Shown piece by piece: positions 1 to 12,196 of a stretch of 64,000 bases of DNA (positions are counted from its first letter, which is position 1; every line of letters begins with the position of its first letter). Location: contig QLIY01000281.1 of assembly GCA_003260075.1 (NCBI GenBank), forward strand, positions 98,037 to 162,036, given 5' to 3'. Source of the DNA: Phallusia mammillata (Eukaryota; Chordata; Ascidiacea; Phlebobranchia; Ascidiidae). The notes below the pieces were generated by a model. The model saw only the letters and a list, made by a program, of their open reading frames with translations. It was not told the DNA's origin and did no database searches. The translations under genes were made by a program, and so were the position numbers.

Positions 1-731
1 AAAAGTAATGATTCGAAAAAGGTCGAAGTATTTCAGTTCGACAACATTTAAAAAAATGGTCATGTTTCATTTAAGTAACCTTATGGTCACAGTCAGCGTT
101 TTCAACATATTATATGACACTTCACAGATTATAATTGTCACCAAAAAAACTAGCCATACAGCTGTTTATTGGTATCATAACTGACAAATGTAACAACCAC
201 TCTACATTTGTGTCAGAACTTGTTTATTTTGACATCTTTTCTTTGAATTTTGGGCAGACTATTATTTGTCCTTCAGATTCTTAACTGCCATACTTGCTGC
301 TTTATTTGCTGGCAAATAGCTTATAATTGCTTTTTTTAAGTGCAAAACTCCTTCAAGCTTTAAAATTTACAACACTCTCACTTAAATTTAAAACATATTA
401 TTAAACCTTGTGCTTCCTTGTTACAACCAAAATGAATCAAAAAGTTGTAGTTTGGGCAAAATAATTGATAGCTTCTTTCTTGATTCCAAATGACAACTAA
501 GAAACTGTTTTTCTATTAGTACTAGCACTGCAAGTGCAAGTCTTTTGAAAATAATGGTGTTCCTAACAAAGGTTTGCATCCTTTTCAGTGTTAAAAAGAA
601 CTGTTTTGCCTTTGAAAGAATCATGAAAACAGCAAAAAGGATTTTTCATCTTAGTAATTTCACTTGTCAAAACATCATCTAGATATTTTTTAAAGTAATC
701 ATGAACATCAGATCTACAGAAACATTTTCAT

Positions 732-830
732 TTCAGTAACTAGCTTTTCTTTGTCAACAATAGGATGTGCTTGGTGGTCACTANTTCAGTAACTAGCTTT
801 TCTTTGTCAACAATAGGATGTGCTTGGTGG
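732..830. repeat. direct duplication flanking a single N (contig join)
   Basis: The 46-base segment at 732-777 is repeated at 785-830, separated by a few bases and one N at 784. This is the signature of two overlapping contig ends placed side by side rather than merged. Confidence 0.8.
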
Positions 831-1224
831 TAACTACTGTCTTGTCTGTAGAATGTTCATTCTTAAGAAACACTTTCTGTGAAGTAATTTAGCAGCTATT
901 GTTTAGACAAACAGTACATATCCATTATATCAATACACATGATTGCACTTGGTTGCAAATACTGTCCACATGGTGTGTTAAGAAACCAAAACTTTCAATT
1001 GTCTTCACTCAGGTATTTCAAAAATCCTGTTGGTTCTGCAATTGTTTGTTCTGCATTTGATATTGCCAGAATTTCAGTGAGGTATTTAACTTCACAGTCA
1101 AATTTTTTTTTCTTTAGTAGCATTAAGAACTTAAACTGAGTATTTCTTGTTGTTGCTTATTCCTGCATGGCATTGGAGCAGCAGATGTTTTATTCCATAT
1201 TTTCTTAAAACTGCCGAACTTAAG

Positions 1225-1697
1225 AATATAGTACACGGGTTTGGCTTTGGAGCTCACTGGCGCGAAGCAGACAACACAACTAGCGCTACATCACGGGAGG
1301 GGCTGCGCGAGCCACAGCCCCCTCTCGCCTATTTCACCCGNGCAGACAACACAACTAGCGCTACATCACGGGAGGGGCTGCGCGAGCCACAGCCCCCTGT
1401 CGCCTATTTCGCCCGGCATGTAACTTTTCGAAGTGCGCATGCGCACTACTGCAAAACGTCACGAAACTGGAGCTGCAGCTCCGCCATAGATAACATATTA
1501 ATACAATAATTTTTTTTGAAAAAAAGGGAAAAAATGCCGATAAAGGTGGAAATTAAAAATTATACTTATTATATATTGCTAAAGAATAAAAAAGAATATA
1601 ATGAAAATTATCTGTAATATTGTGGTTGGAATATTAAGTTAAAATATCTAGGGGGTGCTGCAGCTCCGCAACCCCCTCGCACGAGCCGCCCCTGACA
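1225..1697. mobile_element. possible nonautonomous hAT-type element
   Basis: The right end reads ...CACGAGCCGCCCCTG, whose reverse complement CAGGGGCGGCTCGTG is a hAT-like terminus (CAGGG start). The interior shares the GC-rich CGAGCC/CCCCC vocabulary at 1260-1420 and an AT-rich middle. A matching left terminus and target duplication could not be fixed because of the N junction, so the left boundary is approximate. Confidence 0.35.
1267..1415. repeat. direct duplication flanking a single N (contig join) inside a GC-rich repeat
   Basis: A 74-base unit at 1267-1340 recurs at 1342-1415 across one N at 1341, with a handful of differences at the far end. It contains GGGAGGGGCTGCGCGAGCC. Short ORFs called across it are artefacts of the duplication. 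Confidence 0.8.
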
Positions 1698-2427
1698 AGG
1701 AATCAAGTCGCAGTATAAATCAGGTGCCACCCTATGGTGTACCCGGCTAATCGCCATGCATTTGCGTTGTAGCAACTATCTCCATAGCGTCTTGATCTGG
1801 ATAAACGATTGTGAAGCATTTCAAATTAAGACGCCATCGAGGTGAATGCTACAACTGGTGCCCCGAATGAGGATATATTACATTTCACAGTCCTATGCAT
1901 TCAGCGTATTACTAATACGGTATAAACTTAATCTGCTATAACGAAATCCAACCCCCCGAACCTATTTGTAAAATACACCACTTTTTGTGTTAAACTTAGG
2001 CTACTCCTGTATTTAGTACGCTAATCCTAGCGGTTAATTATACCAGTGCCCGATTCGGGCTATCAAAAACTCAATTAGGGTTGATTTTGTATGTGCATTA
2101 TACCTGTGTGCCTTTAGGGATAAGGTATTCATACAAGACTGCATCAGAAGTTGTTTTGTGGTGAACCATCGGTGCTAAAATACGAAATCGTGAAACTTCC
2201 TGAAGAAACGCGCATGTTTTGGGCAATTGATCTTTGCTAGACAAACTTGGTTGACCGTCGCGTCCTAAAAGTTAAGAGCGAACGGTAAACTTGATTAAAT
2301 GTTGAAAGACTTTAACTTTTTTGTTCACAAAAGTTTCTTAATTTCGAACTAGAAACATAAACGTTGTCTATATGGACGCATTGCCCGAAAATTGCTAAAA
2401 ATGTTATGAATAAAAGAAGAATCTCAC

Positions 2428-4106
2428 CCAAGCACTCCGATATTTCTTTCATAAGAACTTTTTTGTACTTCGGGTAATGAAGAAGACAAATAATTGCCCA
2501 GCCAATACTGCAGCTTACTGCTTCAGTTGCAGCAGCAAAAATGTCTCTTGCAAACACAACCAGTTGATGGTTCTTTGATTAAAACGTATTGGTTGTGAAT
2601 TTGTTGATATGAGATAGACATGTACATTTGTTTCAAACTAAATTTGTTCATTCAACGACTCCTATCCGCGGAATGCTTCTATTTGTCAAAATACAGACCA
2701 CATTAGGCGCGAAAAACTTCTCCTTATTTAAGTTGCATTATGTAACATAAGATGCTCATGAAGCTACGCAACCCACAAAAAACTGTACCGTATGCTTTTG
2801 GTTTAGTTAATACCTCTTATGCAATAGGAGTTATCCAATTAGAGTTTTAAAAAGTATACGATCTGATTTTTTAATCTTGTTAGTCTGACAAAATTGCTTA
2901 CTGTGAGGAACATTTTGTAAAATCGTACTCACACTAAAGGATGAGTCAGATTTTCCAGCTCCGTTTAGTTTCTCGTTGATAAACGCGTCGATAAAATTGT
3001 TTACATCAGTTTCTTTGAAATTGGCATTCCTGTCGTCGACAAACTGTTGGAAAATATCTGCAACCAATGACATACGCTCAACAATCACACATTTTTAACG
3101 ATGGTATCACGGGCCAAATAATGCATAACGTCAACTGTATTAAACCTTCACGAATGTGTGTGTTACCTGAAAGGATTTGAAGTTGCTCTTTAATTGTTTG
3201 ATTGGTTGTGCTAAATGGAGGAACATATCGCAAATTTTGAAACAACATCATCATCATTATACTGTCCGCTACCTTTTTATCGGCAAATCTTTAAGACAAA
3301 GCACAAAAACGTAAGTCTAGTATTACGACTTATATGCTGAACGTGGGGTGGTTTATAGTTAAAATCTAAATCGTATCGAGGTATGAGGTTATCCAAACTC
3401 TACACGATTTGCAACACTTGCAATATTTTGAGGGTTTTCAGAAGAAGAAGAAAAGTTGGATCGTTGTCTTCAAATCTTTTTCCCAACACGATAGACTCCA
3501 CCACGTTTCCGGAGAACTGGTACAGAAGAGGCTGCGGGGAATATAAAAAGCAATCGTCTAAGACACCATCGAACACATCTGACTGATGAAACTTTACTTT
3601 TAACGCAATAGAGTCCCAGAACTACGACCATATCAGATCTATATGGGCAATAGCCTACTCTTTTTTCTATTTAAACAACAGCTTTTGTTTTATCTATTTT
3701 ACTGCGCAACCAATCTGTTACATTACGAATGTCCAAAGTGTTTCAAGCGTGGGTTGATTTTGAAAAGTATACCATCGAGAGCTTAATTTTATTGAACTTG
3801 CCACGATATTGATCGGTGAACCTGCTTGTCTTCGCAACTTTTCGATGAGAAATTTACTTTCGCGAAGAATCCGCTTTTCCATTTCCTTGTTAGACATACC
3901 ATGACTACAAAGAAAAAAATATCTATACGCAATACAAACAACCTGTATATTTGTTCTGCTGTGTAATTGCGTATCAGCAGAACCAAATGCACATTAAAAC
4001 CTTTAATTGTTTGTTATGTTTTGTTTACCTTAAACAGTAGCTAAGTTATAAGTTGTTTACCAGTGGTTCCCAAACTGTGGGCCATGGCCCAGTACTGGGC
4101 CCCCAA

Positions 4107-4204
<98 letters not shown>

Positions 4205-5133
4205 CGATATTATGCGCTTTGGTTTGAAAAACGTAATTTTTGCAAAGAATTCCGAATCTTGTATCCAAATTTCAGGAGCATGTATCTCATTAAAATAAAT
4301 TGCTAGAAACCATTTCGCCTGTTTTTGAGATATTTTTTTGTTTGTGCCCAAATTTACAGCACATGGTGGGCCACGAATCGCTATTAAATAGACACATGGG
4401 CCACAGACCAAAAAAGTTTGGGAACCCCTGCCTTAAACAAACGAACTTATAGCTATTGTCAAAACATATGGTGTTGATGATCAAGATTTAAACCAAACCA
4501 CAAAGATAAGAAACTAACCGTTTTAGCGCCTGCATGCCGAAGTTTTTCTGTCTCCTGAACTCGTCGCTGTAGTCCTTAAACGTGATTCCATAATCCTGCG
4601 TCACTTGAGTGTACACGAACAAATCCTGACGCCCGGAGAACTCACTCGCTTGTTTCACGTAAGCCTATAGTGCAAAAGAATGTTTACTTTAACACACAAT
4701 ACTTATACTATAACCATTAAACAACATTAACACTGTAGAGCCGTACTTGTCGTACAACAAAGTATTTGTGCGATGACAGCATATTTTTTATTCATATTAG
4801 CAATAAGTTTGGTTGTGTACAAAATACATTTGCTTCAAAAATACCTGTACACAGTATAGTTTTCAGTGGGTAACTTACCTGATTTATAACTTCGTAAGTA
4901 TTCAATACTACAACGTCCTTCATACCCAATCGTATAGACATCACCGGTCCGTAATTTTCACTCAATTTCTTGAACGTTACTTGAGGTTCGGGCCCGAGAA
5001 AAGGAGCCATTCCCACGATGGGAAGTCCTCTGGGACCTGGCGGAAATCTAGGGTGGGGCTTTGTCCACCATGACCACAACCAAGCTATACATAAGGCGCA
5101 TAGTGTGCATATTATTGTCCACCAAGACTCCAT
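2428..5133 (-). CDS. cytochrome P450, CYP2-like, partial (7 exons, 3' end missing)
   Basis: Exons in coding order: 4879-5133, 4519-4664, 3802-3904, 3404-3531, 3167-3261, 2933-3057, 2428-2572. All junctions keep one frame, giving 332 codons against about 490 for the family. The start Met at 5133 opens a hydrophobic membrane anchor (MESWWTIICTLCALCIAW), followed by the Pro-rich hinge PPGPRGLPIVG. Later exons give the helix C to F region (FGMQALKRHG, SGNVVESIVLGKRFED) and the I helix (LVVFARDIFAAATEAVS). Microsomal monooxygenase is the known role of the family; substrate unknown. The intron after exon 3 needs a GC donor (GCAAGT). The I helix reads AATEA where AGTET is usual, so the conserved Thr is Ala. 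The ExxR and heme-Cys exons are not found between 1 and 2427; they may lie beyond the window edge or be lost. Confidence 0.85.
4061..4430. mobile_element. hAT-type MITE with internal poly(G) tract, in P450 intron 2
   Basis: The left end is CAGTGGTTCCCAAACTGTGGG and the right end is TTTGGGAACCCCTG. These form imperfect terminal inverted repeats of the hAT CAGxGGTTC type. Repeated GGGCC(A) words sit inside both ends. No clean 8-bp target duplication was seen. The interior is interrupted by a 98-nt G run (4107-4204), which creates spurious polyproline and polyglycine ORFs. Confidence 0.6.
4107..4204. repeat. poly(G) homopolymer, 98 nt
   Basis: An uninterrupted run of 98 G within the hAT-like element. 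A pure G run of this length is unusual for real genomic DNA; see the other tracts in this window. Likely a sequencing or gap-filling artefact, or a greatly expanded G tract. Confidence 0.9.
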
Positions 5134-6016
5134 TGTATTTTTTTGTAAATATTTGAGTTGCTGCAAGGATGAAATGCAAAAAAATTTAACTCAAAATGTG
5201 TTGAAATTCCCTTGCATTATCTAGCTTACAATTTCATGTAGGCGTTTTTCAAAACAAGCTGCTACTCCTTATGCTAAGCCTAATATCAAAAATGTTAATA
5301 TGCACCCATTCGGTGTCATTTTGCAAAGCAACTCTCAAAGTAAATCAATACAAATTTCGGCCTCAGTGCAGACACCTGATAGGCAATCTTCTTTCAACTG
5401 CTGCTGCAGCGTACATCACATAAAGCACCCAAGGCAGTACGAAGCTGTGTCACAACTTGCCCAAAGGGCAGGAAATAATTATGGCGCGATAAGCTAATGA
5501 AAAAGAAAAAAAAAATCTACTTATACATACAGGTTTTTTTAAGGTTTGGTTTGGGTGACCGCTAGATAGTTTTAAGAGACCGCAAGTGTTTCATTTGAAT
5601 ACCAAAAAATAGCCATATTTGCCAAATTTTGGGTTTTTTGGGGAGTTTGGAATTTTGGGTAGCCGCTGGAGAAATTTGGGGGACCGTTTCGGTCCCCCAA
5701 AACACCTCAAAATACACTGTATACATATTTATTCCCTAATTCAGTTTCAACACATGTTTACAAGAGCTATACTTTGCAACACAGTCCGTATATTTAATGA
5801 TGCTGTATCTTTGTTTGTTACATCTCCCAGGGATGTGCAACCAGTGGCTTGCGGAGAAAAAGGAAAACTTGCATAAAAATTAAGCGGCGATCTTCCGATT
5901 CTACATAAAAAGTAGCCCACGAAACTGTTTTAGTACAGTCACAGCAAGCCGTTCCGAATTATTTGGTTTCAAACATATAACTATTACTGCGTAACTGACA
6001 TGAGTCTACGATGCAA
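5134..6016. other. intergenic spacer between P450 start and copy 1 pseudogene end
   Basis: This holds the presumed P450 promoter immediately upstream of 5133 and the 3' flank of the copy 1 phenoloxidase pseudogene. I see no further gene. Around 5600-5700 there is a low-complexity inverted motif around GGGGGACCGTTTCGGTCCCC. Confidence 0.5.
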
Positions 6017-7487
6017 TCAGCTTATCAATGTTTTGTCATCTAGGTAAAAGATACGTAGGCAAAGTACATGTATTGTTACATAGATCCAAGTGGAACAAAT
6101 ACAGAAACAGTTTTGACCAACTGGGCCGCTAGCAATGGGTATCATTACATTACTTTTATTTTGACAGAGCACTACCAACACAGTATGCGTAATGCGTCGA
6201 ACGGTGCGAGGTGGAGTCTCAAGGCTATCCCAGTTGTCCGCGGTCGCCTCTTCACCTTTTGGTTTGTCTATGATCCATGTGCTTACTTCTTTCTTGGACC
6301 CTCGCAGGTAACATCCGGGACTGTCTAATGGGAAGGTCACGAAAAGGTCGTTTAGTGGCGACCTAAAATCGATGTGAAGAAGGTGTTAGTTGTGTATTCA
6401 ACTGAAACTAATTTATAATTTAACTTACTTTATATCCACAACGTCTGTGATCAATCCGACCTCAGGTACAGTAAAAGCGGTCTGCCCGTTTACAGTCAAT
6501 GGGTATGGAGGTCCGCTTAAATTGTTGGTGGTGTTTAATCTGACAACCAAATCAGCCTTATTGATTTGGTAAGAGTCTGCACCAGCTCCGCGCCCCTGAA
6601 ATATTATCGCTACACCATTGATTCTGTCAGTGGTGCGAGATGCGTCGTCGATTAAAACCCGCATACGTCCAGTTACAAGATTTGTTCTGCGCAAAGAAAT
6701 TACAATGCGTTTTACAAAATAATTCAGTGTTTATTAGGTGTTTTATCACCTTGTTTGGTATACGGACTCTTACAGCCGAGTTCGCTGTGCTGTTGCATTG
6801 CGTTAAATGTATTGAAACGATTTTTTACCTGAAAGTTACGGGTATGTCATTTTGTCCTGTACCATCTTCGACACCCAACTGCCCCCAAGCCGTTCAAATA
6901 TCTTTCAAGCCCTTCGATACTATGGCCTTATAGTCATTTCTGATGACGAATGGAACAATGGTGGCGTTGGGAATAATCTCCATGGCTCGTGAGATCGGCG
7001 TCTATGTTTGATAAGATTCGTTAATACTTACCTTTGGACTGTTATTTCACTAATTTAACTCAGAAAACGCTTTGCAAATTGTGTTTTACTATTTCCGCGA
7101 GTTAAGCTAGTTTTAAAACAAATTCAACACATTAGCCACTTTCCTAATTGCGAAGTGAAAAGCTTAATGTTTTAAATAGTTTGTGACTAACACCTAGGCA
7201 TGCTTGCAACACTTTCCTAAACTTAACTTCAGGTGTCCGTAAAATTAAAGCTACGATAGTGTATTTATTCATTTTATAAATAATTTGAGTGTTTAGTTGT
7301 GCTTGTGACTTTAAACACGTAATAAGGTCGTTTATAACATAGGTTTAACATGCACCGATGTGGAGTTTTTAAATTGTAAAGTTAACTGACTAACAAAAGT
7401 TTAGTAGATCGTGAGACACTTCCAAGTTTAAAAAAAACGGGGTATTGATTTGCTAAAAATCTCTTTATCTTAAACTAAGCTTAGTTT

Positions 7488-7900
7488 CAGACAGTGCACA
7501 CTGTTTCAACCTATAAGGTCTCATCAGTGCAGCTGTTGACGAGAGATTGGCCGCATGGGTTAGTGTGGCCATTCAACGGCACTCCAATTTGATGGGAGTA
7601 ACAGGGTAAAACCCACGCCTCACCTAGTCTGTGCGATGCAACAACTGGGCATACACCACAAAGGAGACTAGCTCACAATGGCCAAGCAACTGCTTGGGAA
7701 CCAAAGTGAAGTCGGCTCAGTGTCACAGTATCAATGTAAAAGCATCGAGCCAATAAATGATAAGCTGCAGCCAGTGCACACTGTTTCGACCTAGTAGGTC
7801 TCATCAGTGCAGCTGGTGACGAGAGATCCATCGCATTGGCTAGTGTAGACAGTGTGCACTGTCTGCAGCTTATCGTTTATTCGATGCTTTTACGTAAAGG
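7488..7900. repeat. inverted-repeat (foldback) element
   Basis: The left end CAGACAGTGCACACTGT (7488-7504) is perfectly inverted at 7849-7865. A second arm at about 7737-7784 (AAGCATCGAGCCAATAAATG, AAGCTGCAG, then CAGTGCACACTG) is inverted at 7849-7897. The core motif TCTCATCAGTGCAGCTG followed by GACGAGAGAT occurs twice (about 7520 and 7800). It occupies the interval where copy 1 lacks exons 22-25. Related short pieces lie at 13630-13690 and 52343-52399. Confidence 0.6.
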
Positions 7901-8561
7901 CTTAGTTTGATTTTGGATAATTTTTCTATAGGCTAAACGTCAGAATAAGTTTTAAGAAGTCAATCATAATTCCAACAGGATAAAAACGTTCATGGTTGAT
8001 GTGAGCTTTTGGAATAGGCTATGACCAAAAAAGATTTTCGGATAATAAATTTGTTCAAACAGAGTGAAAATCAAAGTCATATGATAAACTGTGACCAGAA
8101 CAACGAGTGAACAGGGTCATAAAAAGTTATGCTTGTTATCATTTTAGTACAGCTTTTAATTACGCACCCAGGCGGATTTGGGTGAGTTGATATGATGACC
8201 TCATTTGGAGTTATAACGACATCCGGGCCAGATGTTAGCTCCGTCGACTGAGTGTCCGCAAATTTCTGCCAGCGGTCGTCAATGCGCTTGTGCCAACGAT
8301 AGAATGGATCTCTCATAGAAGAAGATTGGATCTCTCATAGAAGCTTCGTGGGAGCCCATGTAGCTAATACGCTAGGTAAACAGTAAATGTGAATTAAATT
8401 TACCACTAAAACTGAAATGTATATTTTTTAAAAATAGCCCAGGTTTTAGAATTGTTTTCATCTATAATGTTTTTTAAGTTGCTTCGAATCTATAAAAGAT
8501 GATTTTTGTTTCAAACTGATTTTGTTCTTGAATGGCTACTAACCACTTGCACACACTAGCA

Positions 8562-8957
8562 CAGTGTTACCAACCAGGAGAGAATTCCCCACTAGGGGGG
8601 AATTTTGTAATATGTAGGGGAAATTGGTGTCACAATATTAATCTATTACTGGTTGTCTGTGGTATGTGTTATTGCTGCATTTGCCATAAATGAGCTGAGA
8701 AAAATAAAGTTCTCGTATAATCGATTTAAGGCAGCAATGCAGAAAGTAGATGTACTAATAAATTTTGAGAAAAGAAAAAAAGACAGAGCTTTGCACTTGT
8801 TTACGAATTATTGTGAAAGTCTAGGTCACTTGATTGAGCTGATTGTGACGTCATTATTGACGTCAGTGACAAAATTTTAGCAAACTAAATTTGTAGGGGG
8901 GAATTAGACTTTATCGACTAAAAGGGTGCACAGGACAAAAAAGGTTGGGAATTACTG
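8562..8957. mobile_element. hAT-type MITE with 8-bp target duplication CACTAGCA
   Basis: The element starts CAGTGTTACCAACC and ends GGTTGGGAATTACTG, giving imperfect inverted termini. It is flanked on both sides by CACTAGCA (8554-8561 and 8958-8965). It lies in an intron of copy 1. No transposase is encoded. Confidence 0.8.
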
Positions 8958-9349
8958 CACTAGCACATTTAAACGTAAAGTGCGTACATGTACGTTTCTA
9001 CAAATTTTGCAGGGTCATTACAAGTTTTATTTGTTTACTTACATTCCGCGCGCCCATTTTACTGAATTCGCCATGGCCAGAATTATGAATCGAGCCAACC
9101 GTCGGTCAAGTTTGCGATGATGCTTCAAGCATGTGACCCGCCCAGTTGGTGTTCATTGGAACTCTAAAAGGTAAATGCGCTTGGTTTAGTTGATTTTCTG
9201 CAAACGAATAAATTTATCTGCAATTTCATATTTTATCCACTTGTTACAGACAAATCATAAACTCGAATAACTAAACTACTTTTTATTTTTCAATTATTAA
9301 AGTCCAAAATTTTTTGGTTACATCAGACAATGTTATGGTATGTTTAATT

Positions 9350-9660
9350 CAGTGTTTCATAACGGAATGGAACGGAACGCTATACCGAAACAAAACAAAT
9401 ATTTTTGGGGTCAAACACCGGAACGAAATATCGAAATAAAATATATTTTAAGGACCGGAACCGAGCGAAATACCGTTATTGCCTGTTATGGTATTTCGTG
9501 CTGGACATTTAATATAAAATAATTGCTTAATATTTCGCACCATTGCGTCGTAACAAAAAAATTAAAGCTCCAACAATCTGTTTGACTTAAACCGACGGAC
9601 TTTATGTGACGTAATATGTTATGTGACGTTCCGTTCCGGGATGACACAATGGTTTAATTG
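9350..9660. mobile_element. possible MITE, GGAACGGAACG termini
   Basis: CATAACGGAATGGAACGGAAC near 9358 is imperfectly inverted by GACGTTCCGTTCCGGGATGA near 9625-9645, with GGAACG words between. Target duplication and exact ends are not clear. Confidence 0.35.
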
Positions 9661-12031
9661 TTGTGTTGAGTTATCCTTTTGATTATACCACATATTCTAC
9701 CTACAATTGATAGATAACGTAATTACTGCGTATCTGCAGCGATATTTTATGCTTCTAATACCATCGCAAAATACCACATACCACGTTGAATTGTCGGCAG
9801 TTTAGAATTAAAAACACATACAGTATTGATATACAGCACTAGGCATAGCTGCAGTTTCGAGAGAATTAAGTCGGAAATATTTACATATTTACATTTGAAG
9901 CTTCGGGCGCCATTCCTTCGCGTATAGCAATGTTATAAGCTCTTTCATATGTTTGAAAACTATCAATTGTACCCGTGGTCCATCGACCACCACTCCGAGG
10001 TGAAAAGCGAGAGTTTTCTGGATCGTTGTGAAACTCAAAACCCGCATCAAAGCCGTCAACGATCTCGTAATAGTTATAAGGCTGTTAGACAATACGTGCT
10101 CGTGTCGGAAAGTTGCAAATAATGTCATAAACATAAATTTGAATTATATTAAGCTGTTCACACCATTATACGTACTGTAAAAGATTAAAAACAGCTACAA
10201 TTTGCACGACACATTTCAATGCAAGTAAAAAAGCTTTGTTTTGGGGCATATGTTTGCAAAACTAAATCAAACAAAATTTAAGCCGCTTTAATCGTAAGGA
10301 AAAAAGCAGCTAAACGATTAAAAACTGTTCATGCATTCAACTTCCGGCGATGGATAAAAATAAGCCCACACAACGATCACATTTACCTCTACTGGATCAA
10401 GACCCCAAGATTCTCTTTCCGCACCGTAACGAGCCAACATCTGTTGATGCATGTATGCGAAAAACTCCCCTTGACGTTCCCGCATCAGCGTGGAAGAAAA
10501 ATCGCTGGTCGAACTAGAGTCCACAGGGGCGTACAATGTGTGCCAATGCCTTTGAACATATTTTCGTCAAATATACATTTGCTTTCTCCTATTATGCTTG
10601 ATTCAAAAATAGTTGTTTTCTGCCCCTTTTTTCACATACTTTAGCACTATTGCCAATGTTAACGAAACAAAGTTTCGAAACGCTAAAAAAGGGAATACAA
10701 AATAATGCGAATAATGGATTTTAAAGAAACATGGCACGCCAACAGTTGAATAAAACCGTGGTGGAGATGCCCAAGTAATGCGACACAGAATGTCAAAGTT
10801 GTTAAAGTAACATTTAAGATGTTGACCTGTGATGGTAGTTTAAGTCAGCATCCGACCGCCAATAGTTCATCCAGTTTTCGGCTGGTGTTCCAACTCGTTC
10901 GGTTTCTGACATGGCAGCTTTGATCATTGTAGACTTATCCATAGGTTTGGGCTTGGGATACCTGTCGTTCAAAATTGTTGTCATAATTCATGCTTAAGGT
11001 TTTACCTGTTTGCATGTTCTAGTCTCTAGACATAAAAAACATGTCGAAAACAGTCTGCTTAAACTTGCTAGCAAACAACTTGATCTGTGATTTTTCTGTG
11101 GTAAACCAAGCAAATGTCAGTTGTTTTATTTCTGAAACTTTCTCTCGCTATGATTGGACTTAGCTAAATCAACTAGCACGAAAATACTACCAAGACTTTA
11201 GTGGATTTTAAACGCAGGATGTTTTAATGACCGGAAGTTAGACACGAATCAGGTCACCGTTATGTTTGACTGTCAAAAAGCACATTAAAAGCAATACAGC
11301 CGAAACTTCTTTTGTTTGGAGAGCCTTGTTGTTTGGCTGGACGATTGTGGACCACAAAAACCTCTATGCCCAGTGCAGAACCTGGACGTTGACCTGATAA
11401 CCTTTTTGCATGGTGTCTGCGTAGTCCAGTACATCATTGATGTCGCTGGTCTCGCTGTATTTATTGAACAGCATCCTTACCACCTTCGTTGCGAGAGTGA
11501 CATGGTCGTGATCAAAGTTGCTAAAATTACTGCAAGAAAGGAATCGCGCCCTATGGTTAGGTTTAGTTTTTTTGAGTACTTAAATACAAAAAAACAACTA
11601 CTTTACTAAGAGAGAACTAAACAACTAAAAGTATCACCAAACTTTTTCAGCTTTCCCCTTTTCCAGTATTATGCCTGTAATGATTTTTGTTGTGCGACGT
11701 CTATAATTCTTTACATTTTATTGAGCCCATTTTTATAGTTTGGGAGTCTCAAACTTACTTTTCCAAACCAATTCCACTAAGATCTTTCCCTGATACTTTT
11801 TTAGAGGGATACCAATCAAGGATTTCTTCCACCCGTTTCTGAAGATAAGCACTTGAGGATTTTTCTTCAGAAGATATTAATGTATCTATGTCACATAAAC
11901 TTACGGTATTTGTTATAATGTACGTTTGCTTTAACCATACACGTTTTCTGGCGGTATATCAGGCGCACAAATTTCTGAAGTTTGTAAGTTTCTTGAAATT
12001 AAGTAAGGAGTTTCAGGCGAAGTGACTGAAG

Positions 12032-12196
12032 CAGAGTTGCAAGTCGGGCCGGGCTTTTCGGGCCGGGTTCGGGTTCGGGCCGGGTTCGGGCNNNNNNNNN
12101 NNNNNNNNNNNNNNNNNNNNNNNNNNNNNNNGGGCCGGGTTCGGGCCGGGTTCGGGCCGGGTTCGGGCTCAGATTTCGGGCCCGCTTGCAACTCTG
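12032..12196. mobile_element. hAT-type MITE, CAGAGTTGCAAG termini, GGGCCGGGTTC array, TSD GACTGAAG
   Basis: Terminal inverted repeats are CAGAGTTGCAAG at the left and CTTGCAACTCTG at the right. Exact 8-bp duplications GACTGAAG lie at 12024-12031 and 12197-12204. The interior is a tandem GGGCCGGGTTC array broken by 40 N (12092-12131). It sits in an intron of copy 1. ORFs through it are repeat artefacts. Same family as the element at 42416-42753. Confidence 0.88.
12092..12131. other. assembly gap (40 N)
   Basis: Forty consecutive N inside the GGGCCGGGTTC tandem array; array length is therefore unknown. Confidence 0.95.

Larger units (their letters stand above)
1..2427. other. no gene recognised; repeat-bearing flank downstream of the P450
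   Basis: I see no convincing exon here on either strand. In particular there is no P450 heme-binding exon. The stretch contains two single-N junctions with duplicated flanks, at 784 and 1341, and a GC-rich repeat ending near 1697. Around 1860 there is a TGGTGCCCCGAATGAGG string that resembles an LTR-element primer-binding site, but no paired LTRs could be identified. Confidence 0.5.

Noticed and set aside
4041..4411. Polyproline and polyglycine ORFs
   Set aside because: They are readings of a 98-nt G run; the same applies at 35548-35782, 38624-38845 and 63721-63939.
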